From CAYFWF01 sp964346815 (lineage in GTDB: Bacteria; Acidobacteriota; Aminicenantia; Aminicenantales; Aminicenantaceae): 16,364 bases of DNA. The translations under genes and the position numbers were made by a program. Shown one piece after another: positions 1 through 7,536 of the stretch. How positions within the stretch are numbered: position 1 is the first letter of the stretch; the number at the start of each line of letters is the position of its first letter. A model generated the notes under the pieces. It made no database searches. It saw nothing but the letters and a program-made list of their open reading frames with translations, and was not told the DNA's origin. The stretch is taken from assembly GCA_964346815.1 (NCBI GenBank), contig CAYFWF010000001.1, forward strand, positions 1 through 16,364, written 5' to 3'.

Positions 1-2091
1 CATCGCCCGAATCAGGGCACTTGTATCCAGCTTATTCCCTTTTTCTCCTTTGTAATAAACATATGTCCTCGCATAACCCGGTTCCTCTCGATCGATTCCA
101 TGTGAATCGGAAGATCCCACAATCGGAAAGTAATAACCTCTGTTCAGGAGATGAAGCCAATCCGCAATGACTTGAGAATTTCTGTTTTTATCGTGAGAAA
201 AGAACGGTCCGTTCATCACTTCCAGAAGATCAAAGGACGTGTTAAAACCTTTGAGGGCGGTAGCGGCGGTTTCTGGGTCGAGCTGATAATAGGCAAAATA
301 ACCATATCCAGTCGCTCTCGGGTGATTGACCTGGATCAGAGCTTTGGGGTCCTTTCTGCGACTTTCGCCAATAATGGGCGTGTTGTTTTCAAAGAATCGT
401 ATGTCGATAGCACCTTTATCCGGCTCGCCTTCTCTCAATCTGAGAGGAAACCGGTTGAACTCTGGCATGTATACATGATTGACATCGAGGGGGCTGACTT
501 CCTGTCCGATGAGGACGGCTATGTATTCACCAAGGCCGAGTTTTTTGAGTACAGACGGATAGTCGCTAAGGTAATTGTGATCCGTAGAAATGGCCACATC
601 CACCCCTTCAGCAATGACAGATTTTATCCTTTCAGCAATCGTCATCGAACCATCTGAATTCAGCGTATGCATATGGGGATCAACAGAAATGAGATTTTTC
701 GTATCGACAGCTTTGTTAATATGAAAAGCGAGCTCTTGCTCGCTGTTCTCCGCGACTTCAATAACCTTCTGATCCAGAGTATATTCGGGGCCTCTTGATG
801 CAGAGATCAAATAAGTTCCGACGGGGAGATCGACTTCGAGACCCTCAGCCAGCGGATAGCAGGAATTCTTGAAATATTCATGATCATTATTCGTCTCTAA
901 AGGGTTTTCGGGCCTGAAGTAAGGAGTCTTTGTCGGATCGAGGCCGATGAATGTCGTTTTCCCGGGGACGAAGGCTCCGGCCTTGTTTCTGATGGAAACC
1001 TTGACCTTTCCTTTGGGTGGGTCTTGGAGGAGGCAGGTATTTTCTTTTTCCAAATCTACAGATAGTTGATTCTCGACGATGGCCGGAAAAAAATTACCCT
1101 TGATAGAATAGTGCCCTTGAGGAAGCATCACCACGAGAAGCTGCGGCTTTTCGAAAAAAGATTTAAAGAAGACTCGCGAAGACGTATCCTTAATCACGAT
1201 TTCCATGAGTTCTCCGTGAAAATCAGCCGTGTCGATTTTTATTTTGGCTGCTGGCACGCCGAGAATCTGATAAATTTTTTTAAGGAGGTCTTCGGCCTCG
1301 ACATCGACTAGAAGAACGTAACGGGCCTCAAAACTTTTTCCTGGATCGAGATTCATGGAAACGGATTCCCAGGAAATCGGTTGATATAAAGCTCGGATGG
1401 GATTCAAGTCTATCCATCCTAAATAATGACCTTTCTTGGGGTAAACCCAGAAAGGAAGCCTGGATCTCACTGCCGACGAAGCGGATGATCCGCTCAAATC
1501 AGCCTCTTTAAAGGGACTGAAGTAATAGACTTGACCCGAATTACAATAGAGGGAAAAGTGGAAGTCTTCCAGCCTCTCCCTTCCCGTATTTTTTACCGTA
1601 GACATGATATCAATTTTCCCTGACCCGGGATCCATGTGGTACAGCGTTTTTACTTCCGCTTTTTCCCCTTTTTCCCCTAAGTAATGCGCAACAGCATGGA
1701 ATTGAAGGGCCCCGGCTTCATCTTTCTTAGGAATGGTACTGAATGAAGAATAATTGAGATATCGGCATTTATTTTTAATCCTGATATACGGCGAGCCGAT
1801 GACCATATCGCTCATGAGGCCTTTCCCTTTAGGGACATAGCCCAGAACAGATCCCAGGGTGTGTTCAATAGGGTATTGATAATAGGATTTCAAAACTCTT
1901 TCTGTACCTCCGAAAAGGACCAGGTTCTTATCGCTCGAGACGAGGACATCTCCTTCTCTCCACAAGGTGTTGAGCTGTTCTGGCAGATCCGCCGCATTCT
2001 TGATGACCGTCACTTCAAATTCTGCCGCTTGGAGAAAAATAGGAACGCAAAGGATCAGGATGCCTAACAGATTTCTTTTTAATCCTTTCAT
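1..2091 (-). CDS. Secreted PHP-domain metallohydrolase (CehA/McbA-like), C-terminus cut off by window edge
   Basis: An uninterrupted frame of 697 codons starts at 2091 and runs off the left edge without a stop. An AGGAGG lies six bases before the ATG. The N-terminus is a signal peptide: basic MKGLKR, a hydrophobic stretch, then LQAAEF. The first ~450 residues look like beta-rich, secreted-type sequence that I do not recognise. The last part is a PHP phosphoesterase domain: HMHT with H473 and H475, SDG at 479-481, STDHN with D504 and H505, NHPRATG with H590, and GSSDSHG with D662 and H664. These are the expected metal ligands of the family. CehA/McbA-type members hydrolyse phosphoester, ester or carbamate bonds; the substrate here is unknown. 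It lies 94 bases downstream of the broken aminotransferase gene on the same strand, so it could once have been co-transcribed. Family assignment is firm, substrate is not. Confidence 0.85.
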   Translation of the reverse strand, partial: MKGLKRNLLGILILCVPIFLQAAEFEVTVIKNAADLPEQLNTLWREGDVLVSSDKNLVLFGGTERVLKSYYQYPIEHTLGSVLGYVPKGKGLMSDMVIGSPYIRIKNKCRYLNYSSFSTIPKKDEAGALQFHAVAHYLGEKGEKAEVKTLYHMDPGSGKIDIMSTVKNTGRERLEDFHFSLYCNSGQVYYFSPFKEADLSGSSASSAVRSRLPFWVYPKKGHYLGWIDLNPIRALYQPISWESVSMNLDPGKSFEARYVLLVDVEAEDLLKKIYQILGVPAAKIKIDTADFHGELMEIVIKDTSSRVFFKSFFEKPQLLVVMLPQGHYSIKGNFFPAIVENQLSVDLEKENTCLLQDPPKGKVKVSIRNKAGAFVPGKTTFIGLDPTKTPYFRPENPLETNNDHEYFKNSCYPLAEGLEVDLPVGTYLISASRGPEYTLDQKVIEVAENSEQELAFHINKAVDTKNLISVDPHMHTLNSDGSMTIAERIKSVIAEGVDVAISTDHNYLSDYPSVLKKLGLGEYIAVLIGQEVSPLDVNHVYMPEFNRFPLRLREGEPDKGAIDIRFFENNTPIIGESRRKDPKALIQVNHPRATGYGYFAYYQLDPETAATALKGFNTSFDLLEVMNGPFFSHDKNRNSQVIADWLHLLNRGYYFPIVGSSDSHGIDREEPGYARTYVYYKGEKGNKLDTSALIRAM

Positions 2092-2185
2092 TTCGGACCT
2101 CCTAAAATATGCTTAAGAAAAGGACAAACGAGTCTTAAATAGCGATGGACGAGGTTTACTCTCCACAGTTTATTTGCAGGCTGGG

Positions 2186-3316
2186 CTACTTCAGGCTGCG
2201 CATCAGGGCTTCGACGCGGGCCAGTCCCTTGAGGGTCTTCTCAACATCGTAACCAAATCCGGCACGGAAGCCTTTATCCAGTCCATGCTGGTCGCCAGCG
2301 GTAAGCAGGACGGACTGCTCGACACGCAGGCGGTTAACGAGTTCTGTTGAGTTGATGGGGAGTTTGTATTCACAATAAACGAAGGCTCCGGCTTCGGGAC
2401 GGACATAGGTGAAAAGGTCATCACGCTTTAAGAACCATTCCTCTACTGGAGTCAGGTTTTTACGGATGATACGGCGTTTGCGACCAAGGATAGACTCTCG
2501 TCGCTGTGGTTCCATGACAATTGTGCCCAAATGATCACTCAACAGGCTGGGCGTAACGCTAAGATAGTCAAGACGAACCCTTAATTCCTCGATCAATTTC
2601 GGTGGCGCAACGACCCAGCCTGTACGCAGTCCACCCAAGCCAAACGCCTTCGATAATCCCGATGTAATGACAACTTTTTCATACCTTCCCCAGAAGCTCG
2701 GTGTCGTCCCTCCCTGGACCTCGGCGCCGCGGTACATTTCATCTACCACTAAACAAGCTCCAGCCTCGCTGGCGATACCCACTACAGCATCCATCTCGGT
2801 AGCAGTGAGTACTGATCCGGTCGGGTTGTTGGGATTGGTGATCAATATCACGTTCGTCTTGGGCGTAAGGGCACGCTTTAGGCTTTCCACGTCAAGCGTC
2901 CAGCGGTATTGACCGGTCTCTTATTGCATCACAAGCTGGAAAGCATCAACTCCATCGGCGTACGCACGCCCCAATCCCCAGGCTTGCATAAAGTTGGGGA
3001 TCATACAGGCCAGGCGGCCACTCGGTTCAAGCAGCGTCCACAATGTCACATAATTTGCCTCGGAGCCGCCGTTGGTGACAGTAATATTCTCTGGTTTGCA
3101 GTCCATGTAGAACTGCGCGATCCGTTCACGGAACAGATGAGAGCCTTCAGATTCGGGGTACTTGAGTTCGTTGGCGATGAAGCGCTCAACTTCATCCACA
3201 CCATCTAGGAGTTCGGAAACCCTCAGTGGCAGAACGGTTGTCTCTGAGAGGTCGAATTTGACCTCTCTCTCGTATAAGCACTGCATCCGGGTCATCTCAA
3301 ATTTTTCGGTTTTCAT
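2186..3316 (-). pseudogene. Class I/II PLP aminotransferase interrupted by one in-frame TAA
   Basis: The gene reads in one frame from ATG at 3316 to a terminal TAG at 2186-2188 (377 codons), except for TAA at codon 132 (2921-2923). The ATG is preceded by AGGAG at good spacing, which makes it better than the upstream in-frame ATG at 3385. Fold type I PLP enzyme features lie on both sides of the stop: TNGGSEAN near residue 82, ITNPNNPTG near 160, VVDEMY with D192 and Y195, and SGLSKAFG with the PLP lysine K223, then GGLRTGW. Sequence after the stop (ETGQYRWTLD) continues the family pattern at once, so the lesion is a point substitution, probably of a CAA or GAA codon. Restart at the GTG at 2890 would lack the N-terminal substrate and dimer region. 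The substrate is unknown. A second aminotransferase-pathway relic (ornithine cyclodeaminase type) lies just upstream on the same strand. Confidence 0.8.
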
Positions 3317-3432
3317 AATGTCTCCTATTAAACGATAATGTTCTTTTTCTGGCCTGGGAGCACGAAATTTCTGGAACGCCAGCAAGGTGATGATTATATA
3401 TTATACTCCAACGCCGGTCTGATTACAGTAGG

Positions 3433-3636
3433 TCATTTTTTTCTTGTTCTGGCAAATGGGACGGCATCTGTAAACTCGCCTAATTCGCTTATATCAGCAT
3501 CCTGACTGATAATGCCTGCATCCAGCGCATGGTGCAGTTCTCCTGAGCGAAAGCAATGTACTTTGTTCTGGACCTCGATATCAGGCTGCTTCGAAATTTC
3601 TTTGATGCGATTATCCATCTTTCTTGGATCTTTGGC
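3433..3636 (-). pseudogene. C-terminal relic of an ornithine cyclodeaminase/mu-crystallin family gene
   Basis: This short frame translates to a segment that aligns by eye with the C-terminal third of the intact ornithine cyclodeaminase-type protein at 9224-10186. MDNRI matches LDPRI; the stretch from PDIEV to SGELHHALDAGII matches ADIVV to RGEIHQALKAGVL; SELGEF matches VELGNV; and FARTRKK matches LQRTSEK. A TAA at 3637-3639 lies directly upstream, a TGA closes the frame before the catalytic DLTG motif, and no N-terminal or nucleotide-binding half is visible. It is therefore truncated at both ends. It lies about 115 bases upstream of the broken aminotransferase on the same strand, so the two may have formed one amino-acid operon. 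The match is direct; the operon is inference. Confidence 0.7.
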
Positions 3637-3894
3637 TTATCCGGCAAATGATGAGAATCTCGTGGGATTATCCTTATCAGAACCTTTTTTATCAAAAGTC
3701 AAAAAAATACCTGACAGGGAGCATATGATTCTGGCAATGAATGAATTTGTCATGTTTTCCATGAGAAGTTGCCCGCCAAGGTCAAATTTTTATTGAATTC
3801 AAAAAATAGGGTAGGAGGTGATGCAATTGCGATTCTGCGCTTTATTGACTGTATTCCTTTTCAACTAAAAAGCATATAAAAAGGAGGGCTTCCA

Positions 3895-5316
3895 ATGAAG
3901 AGAGGGGTAAAGGGTTTTCTAGGTTTATGGCTTGTTGTTTTCCTGCTCTGTATCTCGTCGGCGAGCGCTCAGGAGCAGGATCTCAAAAACGTGATCCTGC
4001 TGATAGGTGACGGCATGGGGCCCGACCATGTGCAGGCCGCGAGGCTCATGGCGGGCGGAGAGCTGGCGATGGATCGCCTGGATCTCTATCCTGGGTACGT
4101 GGCTACGGTCAACATTTATGGTGGGGTAACCGACTCGGCGGCAGCCGGGACGGCGCTGGCGACCGGATTCAAGACAGCAAACGGTAACATCTCGATGGCT
4201 GAGGATGACCTCACCATTTTAGAGACAGTTCTGGAACGAGCTGAGGCGTTTGGAAAGGCCACAGGCCTTGTGACCAACCTCTACCTCCAGGACGCCACGC
4301 CGGGCGTCTGGGCAGCTCACTGGCGGAGTAGGAACGGCAGAGAAATCGCTCGCCAGCAGGCCGATGCGGATTAGGCGTGGATAGAGGTGCTGCTCGGAAG
4401 CGGCCGCTACTACATGCTGCCCAAGGGAAAGCTGGGCGGATCGAGAAGGGACGGACGCAACCTGATCGAAGATATGAAGGGTTACGGGTACCATTACGTT
4501 GACACAGTCGACGAGTTTTACGCCGTGAAGGACATAAGCGGGTACACCGGACTCCTGGGGAGCTTCGGATCAATATGGACCATAGAGTACGTTCTCGACT
4601 GCGACGACGATCTGCAACATTCACCCTCGCTGCCCGAGATGGCCGCAAAGGCGATTGAGGTCCTGAGTAAATACCCTGGCGGATTCTTCCTCATGATCGA
4701 GGGCGGCGCCATCGACTGGATGGGGCACAACCGTGATATCGCGGGCGTGGTCGCCGAGACGCTCGAGTTCGATGCCGCTATCCAGTTGGCGCTCGACTTC
4801 GCCGAAAAAGATGGGAATACCCTGGTCGTCGTGACCGCCGACCACGAGACCGGCGATCTGGACAGCGATGGTATCGATCTGGACTTCGTGAACGGCATTA
4901 CCGCCACCACCGAGTTCATGAGGGGTCTCATCCACAAGGGGCATATGCCAATTGCTGAAGTCATGGAGACCTACGCAGGTATCGAGGATCTGACAGCGTT
5001 AGAGCTGTGGATGATCCAGGAATACGGCGAGGGCAGGATATCCGATGTCCTGAGCGCGCGGGCGGGGGTCTCCTGGGGATGGAACGGCTCCGATAACGGC
5101 AACCACACCAAACGCTAGGTCGAGGTCTACGCCTACGGCCCGGGCGCGGAGAAGTTCGACTCCATCAACGACAACACTCAAATAGGGATACTTCTGTTCG
5201 ACGCAGTGATGGGTATTTTTTTAAAGGGAGAGCTATCTTCCTTCGTGACGAAGGTGTCGTCGGAGACTGGACACAGACAGCGCTACTCCGGGTTGCAAGT
5301 ACCCTCGTGGCAATGA
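3895..5316 (+). pseudogene. Secreted alkaline phosphatase with two in-frame TAG codons
   Basis: The start at 3895 follows AAGGAGGG. A signal peptide (MKRGVKG, hydrophobic core, SASAQ) predicts export. One frame runs through the whole enzyme but has TAG at codon 160 (4372-4374) and at codon 408 (5116-5118). All recognisable alkaline phosphatase residues survive: metal ligand D39 in LIGDGMG, nucleophile S81 in TDSAAAGTALATG, EGGAIDWMGHN with E269, D274 and H278, TADHE with D316 and H317, and GNHT with H404. Sequence after the second TAG (VEVYAYGPGAE, then NDNTQIG) is the normal C-terminus, which should end near 5220; instead the frame runs to TGA at 5314-5316. The family normally has 430-480 residues. 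By eye the base composition is richer in G and C than in the neighbours. A dead gene is most likely; amber read-through is the alternative. Neither TAG fragment alone holds a complete active site. Confidence 0.8.
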
Positions 5317-5459
5317 TGGAGGGCTTCGACCCGGAGTACGTCGCGCTGGGCAGGGGGAGTCATCCGCGCATTCCCCGAGAAGATCTGCTGAAATCTTCGG
5401 TTCTACCCCTTGTCCAGGCTGTCGTCATCGTCGGAAGACTGCGCTCTATCAACTCGTAG
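5196..5459 (+). pseudogene. Coding-like fragment, family not recognised
   Basis: In a frame different from the phosphatase, this stretch is open until TAG at 5457-5459 and reads like real protein: a segment with DWTQTALLRVASTLVAMMEG, then FDPEYVALGRG and PLVQAVVIVGRLR. Codon choice and high G+C match the phosphatase. There is no plausible start codon with a Shine-Dalgarno, and the frame overlaps the extended tail of the phosphatase. It may be the end of another gene that was fused to the phosphatase tail by a deletion. I do not recognise the family and assign no function. Confidence 0.3.
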
Positions 5460-5569
5460 AAAAATATCACGAAGACGCCAACGCTCGCTGGGAAAATCGG
5501 TTCAAGAAGCGGGGAGATGTTGCGTTTTCGTCAATGACGGGTCTGGAGGTAACTAGACTGAGGGGTTGA
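5429..5569 (+). pseudogene. Possible N-terminal relic of a transposase with the zinc-binding (IS91-like) type of N-terminus
   Basis: A third frame over this stretch reads RRKTALYQLVEKYHEDANA followed by RWENRFKKR, then TGA at 5567-5569. The spacing of LYQ-V, H-E, W-E-RF resembles the extreme N-terminus of transposases whose zinc-binding domain follows, as in IS91-related elements. No cysteine cluster and no catalytic region follow, so only about 30 residues carry the resemblance. It overlaps the previous fragment. The call rests on memory of the family pattern and could be chance. Confidence 0.3.
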
Positions 5570-5698
5570 ATAAGCAGGTTTCGCTTGTGCTCTTTGTTTT
5601 TCAGAGAGCCATTTCCTGAGAAAGCACCTGGATTCTTTTCAAGAATAATGTATGACGTACCGAATCAAATATGATATACAATGATGAAGGAGGATACG

Positions 5699-7159
5699 AT
5701 GTTAGAAACGAAGAGGCCGAAGTTGGACATGCTGTCCGAATCATTCATCGATCAGATCATCTCCGAGGCATTGGATGTTCTGGGAAAAACAGGTGTGCTT
5801 ATAGAGAACGATGAAGCGCTACAGCTTTTAGCAGAGGCAGGATGCGAATGTAAAGGGCAAACGGTGTTGTTCAAGGAAACCCTTGTCGAAGAATCCCTGA
5901 AAACCACTCCCCATTCCATCGAAGTGTATGACCGCAGCGGCGATCTGGCGATGAATCTGGAAGGCGATGCCATTCACTTTGATCCAGGCTCCGGGGCCTT
6001 GACGATTTTGGATCCGGTTACACTGGAAGAAAGGGATCCGGTAACAAGGGACCTCGTCCGTTTTGCGGTATTGACCGATGCCCTTGCCAACATTGCGGCA
6101 CAGAGCACAGAGATGATCTCCACCGATGTCCCCGAGGCCATGCAGGACAGGTATCGGTTATACATCGGACTGCAGTTCTGCAAAAAACCGGTGGTGACCG
6201 GGACTTTTGCTCTTGAGAGTTTCGAGATCATGAAAAATATGCTGGTTGCGGTCCGGGGGAGCGAAAGTGCGCTTAAAGAGAAGCCCCTGGCGATTTTTGA
6301 CTGCTGCCCCTCACCGCCTTTGAAATGGAGCAACTTGACCTGTCAGAATCTCATCGATGCAGCAAAAGCGGGAATTCCGGCCGAACTGATATCCATGCCC
6401 TTGGCGGGAGCCACGGCTCCGGTGACGTTGTCCGGCGCACTGGTGCAATTGACTGCCGAAAACCTGAGCGGTGTCGCCATCCACCAATTGGCCCACCCGG
6501 GATCGCCCATCATTTTTGGGGGTTCTCCTGCAGCTTTCGATATGCGGAAAGGAACCACACCCATGGGCGCCATGGAGACCATGATGATCAATGCCGCCTA
6601 TGTTCAGATCGGGAAACATCTGGGGCTTCCCACACATTCCTACATGGGACTTTCCGACGCCAAGATCGTCGACGGACAGGCGGGGTTGGAGACCGGAATG
6701 GGAGCGCTCGTTGCGGCTCTTGCGGGGGCCAACGCCATCTCCGGTGTGGGTATGCTGAATTTCGAGAGCTGTCAGAGTCTGGAAAAGCTCGTTCTGGATA
6801 ACGAGATCTGCGGGATGGCTCTCCGGATGGCCCGGGGTATCGAGGCTCGGGGAGATCGATTGGGTGGCGATCTGTACGGGGATATCTACAATGGTCAACA
6901 TTTTTTGGCCTCGGAAGAGACGCTTCGGTGGTTTCGTAAGGAAATGGATCAGCCCGGTCCGGTGATCGACCGCGATACATACGATGTGTGGATGAGTCAT
7001 GGGAAAAAGAGCTCCTGGGACCGGGCGTGCGAGGAAGTCGAGAGAATCGTGAGTTCCTACAAAGTAGAACCTCTTCCAGACGATTCTCTAAAAGCACTAA
7101 TGAGCATCATGAAGGAGGATGCCCAGCGAATGGGCATCGATCTGCCACCTTTGGAGTGA
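5699..7159 (+). CDS. MttB-superfamily (trimethylamine/betaine-type) corrinoid methyltransferase, non-pyrrolysine
   Basis: The chosen start is the ATG at 5699, because AAGGAGG at 5687-5693 lies five bases before it; upstream ATGs at 5681 and 5684 overlap that site. The 486-residue product has the usual length and the family pattern: an N-terminal helical part, GSGALTILDP, a barrel with AGATAPVTLSGALVQ, then SYMGLSDAKIVDGQ from Y315, and ETGMGALVAALAGAN. The frame contains no TAG, so this is a homologue without pyrrolysine, as in glycine betaine methyltransferase MtgB. Such enzymes move a methyl group from a quaternary amine to the cobalt of a small corrinoid protein in the cytoplasm. No corrinoid-binding protein, reactivase or second methyltransferase is encoded in the window, so its partner must lie elsewhere. 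It converges with the SDR/cyclodeaminase/M20 set. The exact substrate cannot be told from sequence. Confidence 0.85.
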   Translation: MLETKRPKLDMLSESFIDQIISEALDVLGKTGVLIENDEALQLLAEAGCECKGQTVLFKETLVEESLKTTPHSIEVYDRSGDLAMNLEGDAIHFDPGSGALTILDPVTLEERDPVTRDLVRFAVLTDALANIAAQSTEMISTDVPEAMQDRYRLYIGLQFCKKPVVTGTFALESFEIMKNMLVAVRGSESALKEKPLAIFDCCPSPPLKWSNLTCQNLIDAAKAGIPAELISMPLAGATAPVTLSGALVQLTAENLSGVAIHQLAHPGSPIIFGGSPAAFDMRKGTTPMGAMETMMINAAYVQIGKHLGLPTHSYMGLSDAKIVDGQAGLETGMGALVAALAGANAISGVGMLNFESCQSLEKLVLDNEICGMALRMARGIEARGDRLGGDLYGDIYNGQHFLASEETLRWFRKEMDQPGPVIDRDTYDVWMSHGKKSSWDRACEEVERIVSSYKVEPLPDDSLKALMSIMKEDAQRMGIDLPPLE

Positions 7160-7536
7160 AGACAAGGAGGAGATTCCTTTACTATTCTCAAAGTTCATCT
7201 TGACCAGAATGCAGGAGTCCATTGCTGTCGATTCAGACAGATTGTCCGTCGACCGAAGGCTAAGAGCCAGAGAGATCACCATCATCATAGGCGGGGACGT
7301 CCTATCCACCCGGAACCTTAATAGTCCCAATTAATAAAACCACAGAAAGGATGATGCCACAGTTGATAGACCAGCTGTCCCTCGAAGCACATAGAATCAA
7401 AAAAGTCTCTCTACCTATCGAAAATGGAGGGTCACTGGTGACGCTCGGAGCAGCAACCACACTCCGATAAATCAGCCCCTGTCTCAGTCCGATTCACCTG
7501 ATACAAGAAATTAGATCAGGCTGATGAGATTTGAGC
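7160..7536. other. Convergent intergenic gap with weak coding-like pieces and one short inverted repeat
   Basis: The gap separates the 3' ends of the methyltransferase and the M20 gene. A 39-codon frame at 7351-7470 (starting MMPQLIDQLSLEAHRIKK) has no properly spaced Shine-Dalgarno and resembles nothing I know. An inverted repeat TCGGAG / CTCCGA (7445-7450 and 7462-7467, loop of 11) could help terminate either gene, but it has no T-run on either side. I see nothing else. Confidence 0.3.

Noticed and set aside
151..657. 168-codon plus-strand open frame
   Set aside because: It lies exactly antisense, codon against codon, to the PHP metallohydrolase domain and resembles no protein; it is a shadow of that gene.
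2921..3385. Aminotransferase start at 3385
   Set aside because: The first 23 residues have no ribosome binding site in front and do not look like the family; ATG 3316 has AGGAG and fits.
3512..3796. 94-codon plus-strand frame
   Set aside because: It is antisense to the cyclodeaminase relic over its first third, has no ribosome binding site and resembles nothing.
3821..3868. 15-codon leader peptide (MQLRFCALLTVFLFN) before the phosphatase
   Set aside because: AGGAGG is only two bases from the ATG, too close for good initiation, and there is no attenuator-like structure.
3895..5316. Pyrrolysine or other programmed decoding of TAG as the main explanation for the phosphatase
   Set aside because: TAG is the ordinary terminal stop of three other genes here (2186, 9224, 10270), the next gene has a TAA lesion, and no suppressor tRNA or pyl gene is in the window. 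Kept only as a checkable alternative.
6311..7097. Long minus-strand frames of 229 and 169 codons
   Set aside because: Both lie inside the methyltransferase gene on the opposite strand and have no family resemblance; they come from its G+C-rich codon pattern.
7430..7441. GTCACTGGTGAC near-palindrome as an operator
   Set aside because: It lies between two convergent gene ends, far from any promoter; no regulator can be linked to it.
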